A stretch of 64,000 nucleotides of DNA. Source: an uncultured Bacteroidales bacterium (GTDB taxonomy: Bacteria; Bacteroidota; Bacteroidia; Bacteroidales; F082). The position numbers and the translations under genes are program-made. The notes under the pieces were generated by a model. That model saw only the letters and a list, made by a program, of their open reading frames with translations, had not been told where the DNA came from and did not search any database. The stretch spans positions 1 through 64,000 of the forward strand of contig CAJOEZ010000022.1 in the NCBI GenBank assembly GCA_905233685.1, read 5' to 3'. This document shows positions 44,175-51,708 of the stretch, piece after piece. Position 1 is the stretch's first letter. Every line of letters begins with the position of its first letter.

Positions 44175-44206
44175 TTTGTTTGTTTACTTTGAAACGCTTA
44201 ACTTTG
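44175..44206 (+). promoter_or_regulatory. Promoter (TTTG-N20-TAACTTTG) for the cyclase-like gene
   Basis: The -33 TTTG at 44175-44178 and -7 box at 44199-44206 are 20 bases apart; the ATG follows 16 bases later. Confidence 0.6.
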
Positions 44207-44222
44207 CAAACGAAATTCAAAA

Positions 44223-44960
44223 ATGAACGTCATGAGTTGGCAAGCACAATTGTCAGAAAAGCTGACTGCCCTATCTCAAACCGAATTCCACTACATAGAG
44301 AGCGGCGACGTCGGGCGGTCCTCAGAAATAGATATGGGTTGCAGCGGCATCTATATGGAAGCCACTGTTATCTATTTCGAAATCAAGAACTTTGAATACC
44401 TCCTAAAGGAGAACGGCCGTCGAAAATTGGCGCAAGTCTACACCATGTTCCACACTGTACTAAACAGTATCACTGAACAGACGGGAGGCTTTGTCAACTG
44501 CTTCTCGCCCGGAGCATTGCTCGCCGTTTATCCCGGAAAGGAAGAAATCAATAGTCACGCGGTCAGATGTGCCCTGAAGATGGCATACGCGATTACCCAC
44601 GACTTCAAGACACAGTTTGAAATCATCCCGGGACTGGAGTTTGCTATCGGCATGGACCATGGCCACATCATGGGCACAAAGAACATTTCGGACAACCGCT
44701 ATGAATTCCTTTCTTGGTTCGGGTCATGCATCTATAAAGCCAAGAGAATCTGTAGCCAATGCGCCAGGCCATACCATGTTGGCATTTCAAGCATCCTTTA
44801 CCACAACCTCAGCGAGGACCTGATTTCCAAGAAAAAGAGCATCTTGGGCATCACCAAAAAGGTAGACATTTGGACTAAGGTCACTTATCAGCACGAGAAC
44901 GTCAAAAAGCACCTCTATCAAACCAACCACAAGCTGAGCTTGGATGAAGAAGGACAATAA
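44223..44960 (+). CDS. Degenerate class III nucleotidyl cyclase-like protein
   Basis: A protein of 245 residues. Residues about 45-200 follow the adenylate/guanylate cyclase fold: ATVIYFEIKNFEYLL, VLNSITEQTGGFVNCFSPGALLAVYPG, GLEFAIGMDHGHIMG and RYEFLSWFGSCIYKAKRICSQC. The catalytic residues have changed. The first metal Asp (F-x-D-I) is Glu53, the second (IGD) is Gly97, and the transition-state Asn falls on Tyr170, while the Arg is kept at 174. It is therefore probably not an active cyclase and may be a ligand-binding or regulatory relative. There are no membrane segments. It has its own promoter and is followed by the DUF3078 gene. Confidence 0.65.
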   Translation: MNVMSWQAQLSEKLTALSQTEFHYIESGDVGRSSEIDMGCSGIYMEATVIYFEIKNFEYLLKENGRRKLAQVYTMFHTVLNSITEQTGGFVNCFSPGALLAVYPGKEEINSHAVRCALKMAYAITHDFKTQFEIIPGLEFAIGMDHGHIMGTKNISDNRYEFLSWFGSCIYKAKRICSQCARPYHVGISSILYHNLSEDLISKKKSILGITKKVDIWTKVTYQHENVKKHLYQTNHKLSLDEEGQ

Positions 44961-45001
44961 AATGCCTAATTTTCCGTTCGCATGAAAATGTGATTTAATT
45001 A

Positions 45002-46234
45002 ATGACATCAGCGAAAAGGCATTTGTTTCGTATTATGTTGATTTTCATATCAATAACGAGTTGCGCTACCTTATTTGGCCAAGAACGTTATCCTTTTTTT
45101 ACCCCTGAAGTCGACTCCATTTGCAGTAACACGCTGGAATACGTTCGCATCAAGAACTCGTTGTTACGCCAACAATACCGAATCAACCAAGAAGCCGTCC
45201 AGATAGAGCAAACCATCGAAATGCTCAACGAAAACCGATTGCAAATCCTTGAAGAACAAGAGATTATTGAGGGTGAATTGGCCGCCGTCAACCGTCAGCT
45301 CGACTCGCTTACCCCAAAACGCCCCGACGGGCCGAAACCCAAGGAAAACATCATCAACATCCTGAACGAACGCTTGAGTTTTCACGGAAGTTATGGTCTG
45401 AACATCAACCAGTTGGCCTTATCAAACTGGGCGGCGGGCGGCGAAAACTCCTTCGCGGGAAAAGCCTTTGCCAACTTCACCCTGCTCGACCGAAAAAAGA
45501 CCTTCGAGCAAAAACTGGTTAGTATCTTTGCCTTCGGCATTGCAGGTTACGCAGACAAACGCATTGAGAAGCAAGACGACAAAATCGACCTCACCTATTC
45601 CCTCTCGCTCAACAGCAAGACCCAGTGGAACATATCCACGGTGGCCACGTTTAACACCCAGTTCGCCAACGGCTACAAATACCCTAACGACTCCACTGTG
45701 ATTTCCTCCTTTTTCGCGCCCGCATATCTCACATTGTCAGCCGGTTACTCTTATAAGACCAAGAACGAGCGCTTTCAAGTTTTCCTCAGTCCATTGGCAG
45801 GGAAGATTACCTTTGTAATGAACCAAGACCTTGCCGACCAAGGTGCCTTTGGCGTCAAAAAAGGTTATTACGACCAAGACAGCATTTGGGTTCCTGGCGA
45901 GAACATCGCCGCCGCCGTCGGTGTCAACGTCATTATCAACTACAAACAACCCATTGGCAAGAACATCACCTATACGACCATGTTCAATGGCTTCTACAAT
46001 TACACTGAAAAGCGCGACGACGACATCCTGCGGCTCGACTTCAACTGGGAAAACAACATCAATTTCATCATCACCAAATACATCACAACCATATTTTTCG
46101 TGCACCTGAAATATGACCACAACACCACTTTCCCCGTTTACGAAACCATTGACGGTGAGGAAGTTGTGGTGGACAACATACCCAAACTGCAATTCAAGGA
46201 ATCCTTAGGCATCGCCTTTGTGCATAAGTTTTAA
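45002..46234 (+). CDS. DUF3078 family protein, probable outer membrane beta-barrel
   Basis: A protein of 410 residues with a signal peptide ending in LFGQ. A coiled coil of about 60 residues (INQEAVQIEQTIEMLNENRLQILEEQE) precedes the DUF3078 domain: FHGSYGLNINQLALSNWAAGGENSFAGKAFANF, then alternating beta strands rich in aromatic residues and a final aromatic AFVHKF. That is the pattern of an outer membrane beta-barrel. Its function is not known. It lies 41 bases after the cyclase-like gene and 11 bases before rfbD, so it may be co-transcribed with either. Confidence 0.88.
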   Translation: MTSAKRHLFRIMLIFISITSCATLFGQERYPFFTPEVDSICSNTLEYVRIKNSLLRQQYRINQEAVQIEQTIEMLNENRLQILEEQEIIEGELAAVNRQLDSLTPKRPDGPKPKENIINILNERLSFHGSYGLNINQLALSNWAAGGENSFAGKAFANFTLLDRKKTFEQKLVSIFAFGIAGYADKRIEKQDDKIDLTYSLSLNSKTQWNISTVATFNTQFANGYKYPNDSTVISSFFAPAYLTLSAGYSYKTKNERFQVFLSPLAGKITFVMNQDLADQGAFGVKKGYYDQDSIWVPGENIAAAVGVNVIINYKQPIGKNITYTTMFNGFYNYTEKRDDDILRLDFNWENNINFIITKYITTIFFVHLKYDHNTTFPVYETIDGEEVVVDNIPKLQFKESLGIAFVHKF

Positions 46235-46245
46235 AGTCACTGAAA

Positions 46246-47109
46246 ATGAACATCTTAGTAACAGGCTGCAACGGCCAATTGGGCACCGAACTTCAGAAAA
46301 TCTCCACAAGCGACATGGAGCACCATTGGCTTTTCACCGATGTGGACACCTTGGACATCTGCAACAAGGAAGCTGTAGAACGCTGTTTCTCAGCGCATAA
46401 CATTGATGTTTGCATCAATTGCGCGGCCTACACCGCTGTTGACAAGGCCGAGGATGAGTCCGAACTGGCCGAGAGAATCAATGCCTACGCGCCCCAAGTT
46501 TTGGCCGTTACCTGCTTGAAACACAACGCCTTGCTGATACACATTTCCACCGATTACGTCTTCGGCGGAGATGCTAATGAACCCTATAAAGTGGATGACC
46601 CGATCAACCCGCAGTCGGTTTATGGTCGTACCAAGGCCGAAGGTGAAAGGCTCATTCGTGAGAGCGGCTGCAACTACTTCATTATCAGGACGGCATGGCT
46701 TTATTCGGCCACGGGAAAAAACTTCGTGAAAACCATGCTCACCCTGGCCGAAACACGTCCTGAAATCAACGTAGTGAACGACCAAAGAGGCTGTCCCACA
46801 TGGGCTTACGACTTGGCCACGGCCATTGTTCGTCTTATCCAACAAAACGGGAAAAAAGCAGTTCATGAGACATTCCACTTCACCAACGAGGGACAAATCA
46901 CTTGGTATGACTTTACCCTCGCCATCATGGAAATCGGTGGAAAGAGCTGCAAGGTGAACCCAATTACAACAAACCAATATCCAACCAAGGCCAAACGGCC
47001 AGCTTATAGTGTGCTGGATTTGAGCAAGATAAAGCAATATTTAGGTATGAAGATCCCGTTTTGGCGTGAAAGCCTAATCAAATGCATTGAAGAATTAACC
47101 AACAAATAA
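46246..47109 (+). CDS. rfbD: dTDP-4-dehydrorhamnose reductase
   Basis: A protein of 287 residues of the extended short-chain dehydrogenase family. The signatures are ILVTGCNGQLGTEL (NADPH site), INCAAYTAVDKAEDE, HISTDYVFGGD, the catalytic Tyr-x3-Lys in VYGRTKAEGE and FIIRTAWLYSATGKNFVKTML. It performs the last step of dTDP-L-rhamnose synthesis for surface polysaccharide. The other rfb genes are not in the window. It is eight bases before the phosphohexomutase gene, so the two are probably co-expressed. Confidence 0.94.
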   Translation: MNILVTGCNGQLGTELQKISTSDMEHHWLFTDVDTLDICNKEAVERCFSAHNIDVCINCAAYTAVDKAEDESELAERINAYAPQVLAVTCLKHNALLIHISTDYVFGGDANEPYKVDDPINPQSVYGRTKAEGERLIRESGCNYFIIRTAWLYSATGKNFVKTMLTLAETRPEINVVNDQRGCPTWAYDLATAIVRLIQQNGKKAVHETFHFTNEGQITWYDFTLAIMEIGGKSCKVNPITTNQYPTKAKRPAYSVLDLSKIKQYLGMKIPFWRESLIKCIEELTNK

Positions 47110-47117
47110 TATACATC

Positions 47118-48839
47118 ATGGACCCTAAAATTATCGAAAGAGCAAAATCGTGGCTCACCGAGCAATACGATGAAGAAACGAGAAAGAGCGTGCAAAACAT
47201 GCTCGACAACGACCCTAACGAACTCACCGAGAGTTTCTACCGCAATTTGGAGTTCGGCACCGGCGGACTGCGCGGCATCATGGGCGCCGGCACCAACCGC
47301 ATGAATATCTACACCGTGGCCATGGCCACCCAAGGCTTCGCCAACTACATCAAGAAGATGCACCCCGAAAAGAAGGATTTGAGCGTCGCCATTTCCTACG
47401 ACGGCCGCAATAACAGCCCCGCCTTTGCCAACGTCACCGCTGACGTGATGTCGGCCAACGGTATCAAGGTCTACATCTTTGATTGTCTGCGTCCTACGCC
47501 TGAGCTGTCTTTCGCCGTCCGCGAGATGAAATGCGACGCCGGCGTGATGGTCACCGCCTCACACAACCCCAAGGAATACAATGGCTACAAGGCTTATTGG
47601 AACGACGGCGGACAACTCGTCAGCCCGCACGACAAGAACGTCATCGCTGAGGTGGAGAAAATCACCGACCCCTCGATGGTGAATTTCAAGCGCAAACCCG
47701 AGCTCATCACCGTTTTGGACGAGAAGTTCGACGACATCTATTTAAACAAGGTGTATGGCCTCTCCCTCTCGCTCGACCTCATCAAAAAGCACAAAGACAT
47801 GCGCATTGTCTACACGCCCATTCACGGCACAGGTCGCCGCTTGGTACCTGAAATCCTGAAGCGCAAGGGCTTTGAGAATGTCTATTGTGTTGAAGAACAA
47901 ATGGTTGTGGATGGCAACTTCCCCACTGTGAAGTCTCCCAACCCTGAAGAGCCTGCCGCCATGGCTTTGGCCGTGAAGAAGGCACAAGAGGTGAACGCAG
48001 ACCTCGTCATGGCCACCGACCCCGATGCCGACCGCGTGGGCATCGCCATCAAGGACGACAAGGGCGAATTTATTTTGCTCAACGGCAACCAAACCGCCAG
48101 CATCTTTGTGTATTACCTGTTGCGTCGCTGGAGTGAATTGGGCAAACTCACTGGAAAAGAGTACATTGTGAAGACCATTGTCACCACGGAACTGTTGTTC
48201 GAGATGGCCAAGAAATTCAACGTGGAGCGTTTCGATGTGCTGACCGGATTCAAGTACATCGCCGACAAGATTCTTGAACTCGAAGGCAAGAAGCAGTTCA
48301 TTGGCGGCGGTGAAGAAAGCTACGGCTACTTGGCCGGCGACTTCGTCCGCGACAAGGACGCCGTCATCGCCACGAGCATGGTGGCCGAGGCTGCAGCTTG
48401 GGCGGCAGAACAAGGCAAGACGCTCTACCAAGTGCTGATGGATATTTACAAAGAGTTCGGTCTCTACAAAGAAAAACTCGTCTCGCTGACCAAGAAAGGC
48501 ATCAGCGGTACCGAGGAAATCAAAGCCATGATGGAACGCTTCCGCAACACGCCACCGACCGAAATCGAAGGCGAGAAAATTGTGGAAATCCGCGACTACA
48601 AGTTACAGGAAGCCAAGGATTTACGCACGGGCAAGGTCACGCCTATCGCGCTGCCCAAGAGCGACGTGCTGCAATTCTTCACCGAAGGCGGCTCCAAAAT
48701 CACGGTCAGACCGTCTGGCACCGAGCCGAAAATCAAGTTCTACTTCGGTATGAAAGCCCCCGTCGGAGAACCGATTGAAACGGCCATGAAAAAACTCGAC
48801 GAAAAGCTTGAAAAAGCAGCCGAGCTACTGACCAAATAA
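47118..48839 (+). CDS. Phosphoglucomutase/phosphomannomutase family protein
   Basis: A protein of 573 residues of the long phosphohexomutase type. Four domains are recognisable by FGTGGLRGIMGAGTNRMN, the phosphoserine loop VTASHNPKEYNGYK, the metal loop MATDPDADRVGIAI, the sugar loop GGGEESYGYL and the phosphate loop TVRPSGTEPKIKFYF. It interconverts sugar 1- and 6-phosphates in the cytoplasm and so feeds sugar-nucleotide synthesis, which fits the rfbD gene directly upstream. Confidence 0.95.
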   Translation: MDPKIIERAKSWLTEQYDEETRKSVQNMLDNDPNELTESFYRNLEFGTGGLRGIMGAGTNRMNIYTVAMATQGFANYIKKMHPEKKDLSVAISYDGRNNSPAFANVTADVMSANGIKVYIFDCLRPTPELSFAVREMKCDAGVMVTASHNPKEYNGYKAYWNDGGQLVSPHDKNVIAEVEKITDPSMVNFKRKPELITVLDEKFDDIYLNKVYGLSLSLDLIKKHKDMRIVYTPIHGTGRRLVPEILKRKGFENVYCVEEQMVVDGNFPTVKSPNPEEPAAMALAVKKAQEVNADLVMATDPDADRVGIAIKDDKGEFILLNGNQTASIFVYYLLRRWSELGKLTGKEYIVKTIVTTELLFEMAKKFNVERFDVLTGFKYIADKILELEGKKQFIGGGEESYGYLAGDFVRDKDAVIATSMVAEAAAWAAEQGKTLYQVLMDIYKEFGLYKEKLVSLTKKGISGTEEIKAMMERFRNTPPTEIEGEKIVEIRDYKLQEAKDLRTGKVTPIALPKSDVLQFFTEGGSKITVRPSGTEPKIKFYFGMKAPVGEPIETAMKKLDEKLEKAAELLTK

Positions 48840-48843
48840 CACG

Positions 48844-48874
48844 CAATAAGCCCGCCATTGTGCGGGCTTATTTG
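48844..48874 (+). terminator. Terminator after the phosphohexomutase gene
   Basis: AATAAGCCCGC and GCGGGCTTATT form a perfect stem over a six-base loop, with T after it. Confidence 0.85.
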
Positions 48875-48907
48875 CTATTTTACAACTCTATTAACCAAAT
48901 TACAATT

Positions 48908-50224
48908 ATGAATCGCACTATCAAAAGTGTTTTTACTTTATTCACATTCAGCTTTTTAAGTTTGAGTCTTTCAGCCCAATACGGCCCTCAGTTCGACAAT
49001 CGTGGTTTTGAGGAATGGACCTCGCGCGAGGTAAACGCCGTGGACGAGCCAGTGCATTGGCATTCGGGCGGCACGGCAACGGGAACTTTTTCTGGTTTAC
49101 TGTCGAGCCAAATTGAACAGTCTTCACAAATCCGTCCAGGATCAACTGGTACCAAAAGCGTCAAAGTGTTTCCAAAGGACATGTTTTTCGTTACGGCCAA
49201 TGGAACATTGACCAACGGACGCATTAATGCAGGAAGCATGTCGGCCACCGGAGAGGAGAACTACAACTACACGCAGCGTTCTGAAAGCACTCACAATACT
49301 GCCATCAACCAACTGCCTGATTCTCTGACCGTTTGGGTTTGTTTCCGCAGCCAAAGCGAGACCGACAAGGCGCAAGTGAAGGCTGTCATCCATGGCGATG
49401 CCGACTATAAACTCTGCGCCAACGGCACCGAAGACCCTGCCGACAAGCACGTGGCCACTGCCGTGTTGAACTTCACCCGCACCGCACCTGCCAATGGCGA
49501 CTTCACTTGGCGCCGCCTGAGCATCCCGTTCCAAAACAGCGGCCCTTGCACTGATGTGCGTTACGTGCTTTTCACCGCCACCACCAATGAAACGCCTGGT
49601 ACGGGCAACACAAGCGACGACCTGCATCTCGACGACGTGATGCTGGTTTACAACCCGACCCTCAAATTGGAGCCGCTGACTTCCAACCAATTGACAGCCA
49701 GCACAACTATGGACATCCACTTCACGTTGACAGGCACCATGTCGCCCGAAAACCTCAACGCCGAGCCTAACGTGGTCATCGTCCAGCTGTCCGATGCCAA
49801 TGGCGACTTCAGCAACCCCATCGAAATAGGACGCCTTACTACCAATACAAGCGGAATCATTGGGGCACAGATTCCTTCTGTAGCCGAAGGCCAATACCGT
49901 ATCCGCGTGATTTCCACCAACTACCCCATGGTTGGCGAGAACATTCAGGAAATTGAGATTAAACCCAATACCAACATCGAAGAAAACCTTGCCTCTTGCA
50001 AGATTTACCCCAATCCGCTTTCTTCCCTCTTGAAGGTCGAAGCAGATCAAACCATCAACGGAGTCAGAATTTATGACCTTTCGGGCCGTTGGGTAAAAGA
50101 GGAAACCGCTTCGGGAAAAACTGTTGAACTCAATCTGAGCGATTTACAAAACGGAGCCTACCTCCTTCAATTGGACTATGGCGACCATAACAGTTTCCAC
50201 CGCATTGTGAAAATCAGTGAGTAA
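48908..50224 (+). CDS. PCMD-domain secreted protein with T9SS sorting domain
   Basis: A protein of 438 residues from the ATG at 48908, with a signal peptide ending LSLSAQ. The N-terminal half resembles the putative carbohydrate-metabolism (PCMD) beta-sandwich: FDNRGFEEWTS..VDEPVHWHS, GTKSVKVFPK, LPDSLTVWVCFRSQ, LHLDDVMLVYN. An Ig-like segment follows, and the C-terminus is a T9SS type A sorting domain (KIYPNPLSSLLKVEA, VRIYDLSGRWVKEE, LQNGAYLLQLDY, HRIVKISE). Surface export and glycan binding are likely but not proven. Confidence 0.85.
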   Translation: MNRTIKSVFTLFTFSFLSLSLSAQYGPQFDNRGFEEWTSREVNAVDEPVHWHSGGTATGTFSGLLSSQIEQSSQIRPGSTGTKSVKVFPKDMFFVTANGTLTNGRINAGSMSATGEENYNYTQRSESTHNTAINQLPDSLTVWVCFRSQSETDKAQVKAVIHGDADYKLCANGTEDPADKHVATAVLNFTRTAPANGDFTWRRLSIPFQNSGPCTDVRYVLFTATTNETPGTGNTSDDLHLDDVMLVYNPTLKLEPLTSNQLTASTTMDIHFTLTGTMSPENLNAEPNVVIVQLSDANGDFSNPIEIGRLTTNTSGIIGAQIPSVAEGQYRIRVISTNYPMVGENIQEIEIKPNTNIEENLASCKIYPNPLSSLLKVEADQTINGVRIYDLSGRWVKEETASGKTVELNLSDLQNGAYLLQLDYGDHNSFHRIVKISE

Positions 50225-50246
50225 ACCATAGAATGACCAAGTAATA

Positions 50247-50277
50247 CGCAAAAAGCCCGCTTAACAGCGGGCTTTTC
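50247..50277. terminator. Bidirectional terminator between convergent genes
   Basis: AAAAAGCCCGC and GCGGGCTTTT form the stem over TTAACA. Confidence 0.85.
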
Positions 50278-50297
50278 TATTGGATTTCAATAGGTTA

Positions 50298-51239
50298 TCA
50301 CTTCACAATGCGTGTCCCGCAAGTCGGGTCGCCAAGGCGTGTGGCCTCGGTGATGATGGCCTCATGACCTGTGGCCTCAACGAACAAGATGGCGGCACGA
50401 ACCTTAGGAGCCATGCTACCCTCAGTAAACTGACCCTCAGCAAGATATTGCTTGGCTTCAGCCACAGTGATGGTGTCCAAAGCCTTCTCGTTTTCCTTAC
50501 GGAAGTTGATGTAAACCTTCGGCACATCGGTGAGAATATAAAACTCGTCGGCGCCAATGTTGATGGCCGTCATGGACGAAGCCAGGTCCTTGTCGATGAC
50601 TGCCTCAATACCGCCCAAGCTACCGTCAGTCTTTTCGATGACAGGAATACCGCCACCACCCACGGTAATAACGACATTGCCCTCTTCGGCAAGACGTTTC
50701 ACGATGTCAACATTCTGAATGGCAATAGGTTTCGGCGATGCCACTACCTTGCGCCAGCCACGGCCTTTCGGGTCTTCTTTATAGACAGCACCCGTCTCAG
50801 CGGCATACTTTTCAGCCTCTTCCTTGGAATAGTAAGGGCCAACAGGCTTGGTCGGATTTGCAAACATCGGATCATTCTTGTCCACAACGACTTGCGTCAC
50901 CAAGGTGACCACATTGCGCTTGATACCTTCCTTGGCAAAGGTCTTGCCCAATCCCATTTCAATCATGAAACCTATCAATCCCTGGGTCTCGGCAACACAG
51001 AAATCGATAGGCATTCCAGGCACGCCAAATTGATGATGGCCAGCCTCGTGCTGCAGCATGACATTGCCCACTTGCGGTCCATTGCCGTGACCAATGACCA
51101 GATTATAGCCCTCTTTCAAGAAAGGAAGCAATGAATGGCAAGTCTCTGTGACGTTCTCCATCTGTTCCTTGTAGGTTCCCTTCTGACCGCCTCTCAGCAA
51201 AGCATTTCCGCCAAAGGCGATAACAGCCAATTTTTTCAT
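50298..51239 (-). CDS. arcC: Carbamate kinase
   Basis: A protein of 313 residues of the amino acid kinase fold. The signatures are VIAFGGNALL, GYNLVIGHGNGPQVGNVMLQ, VVASPKPIAIQNVDIVK, VVITVGGGGIPVIE, VIDKDLASSMTAINIGADEFYILTDV and GSMAPKVRAAILFVEATGHEAIITE. It makes ATP from carbamoyl phosphate and ADP in fermentative breakdown of arginine, agmatine or purine-derived compounds. The usual partner genes (arcA, arcB) are not beside it here. A 55-base gap separates it from the lipoprotein upstream. Confidence 0.96.
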   Translation of the reverse strand: MKKLAVIAFGGNALLRGGQKGTYKEQMENVTETCHSLLPFLKEGYNLVIGHGNGPQVGNVMLQHEAGHHQFGVPGMPIDFCVAETQGLIGFMIEMGLGKTFAKEGIKRNVVTLVTQVVVDKNDPMFANPTKPVGPYYSKEEAEKYAAETGAVYKEDPKGRGWRKVVASPKPIAIQNVDIVKRLAEEGNVVITVGGGGIPVIEKTDGSLGGIEAVIDKDLASSMTAINIGADEFYILTDVPKVYINFRKENEKALDTITVAEAKQYLAEGQFTEGSMAPKVRAAILFVEATGHEAIITEATRLGDPTCGTRIVK

Positions 51240-51294
51240 AAATTCAATATTTAAAATTCAAAATTTAAGATTCAATCTGTTGATTTTTAATGGA

Positions 51295-51642
51295 TTATTT
51301 ACGCTGATAGGTCACCGTATAACCAGCCTGTTCAAGGACGAGCTTATCATCTGTAAGTTCCATAATGTTAAGCGTATCGGAAAACTCATGCGGGTTTGTT
51401 CCGGTGTATTGACCCTTGAAAATGAGTTGTTTACCCACTTTTTCCCAAGTCTGGAACTCGGAATAGCCCATATTAATCGGCACGACCGATCCGTCTTTGA
51501 GTAAAGTGAAGCCGATTTCGCCCACGATACCGTCTTCCTTGGCGGGTTCAACCCAAGTTCCTTCTATCGGTTTGCTGCCGCACGAAGCGAAAAACAAGCC
51601 CATAAAGCCACATAAAGCGATAATTCTCAAATGTTTAACCAT
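51295..51642 (-). CDS. Small lipocalin-like lipoprotein
   Basis: A protein of 115 residues. The signal peptide has lipobox FFASC; the rest (IEGTWVEPAK, GEIGFTLLKDGSV, WEKVGKQLIFKGQYTG, DTLNIMELTDDKLVLEQAGYTVTYQRK) has the G-x-W start and short beta strands of the small lipocalin-like lipoproteins of Bacteroidota. The ligand and function are unknown. It has its own promoter at 51669 and may read into arcC. Confidence 0.82.
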   Translation of the reverse strand: MVKHLRIIALCGFMGLFFASCGSKPIEGTWVEPAKEDGIVGEIGFTLLKDGSVVPINMGYSEFQTWEKVGKQLIFKGQYTGTNPHEFSDTLNIMELTDDKLVLEQAGYTVTYQRK

Positions 51643-51668
51643 TTTACTGTCTATTTTGAATTGGGCTG

Positions 51669-51676
51669 CAAAGGTA
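51669..51676 (-). promoter_or_regulatory. -7 box TACCTTTG for the small lipoprotein gene
   Basis: A TAnnTTTG match on the minus strand, 26 bases before the ATG at 51642. Confidence 0.55.
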
Positions 51677-51708
51677 CGGAATTATTTGGGAATACCAAGC
51701 GTTTTTCC

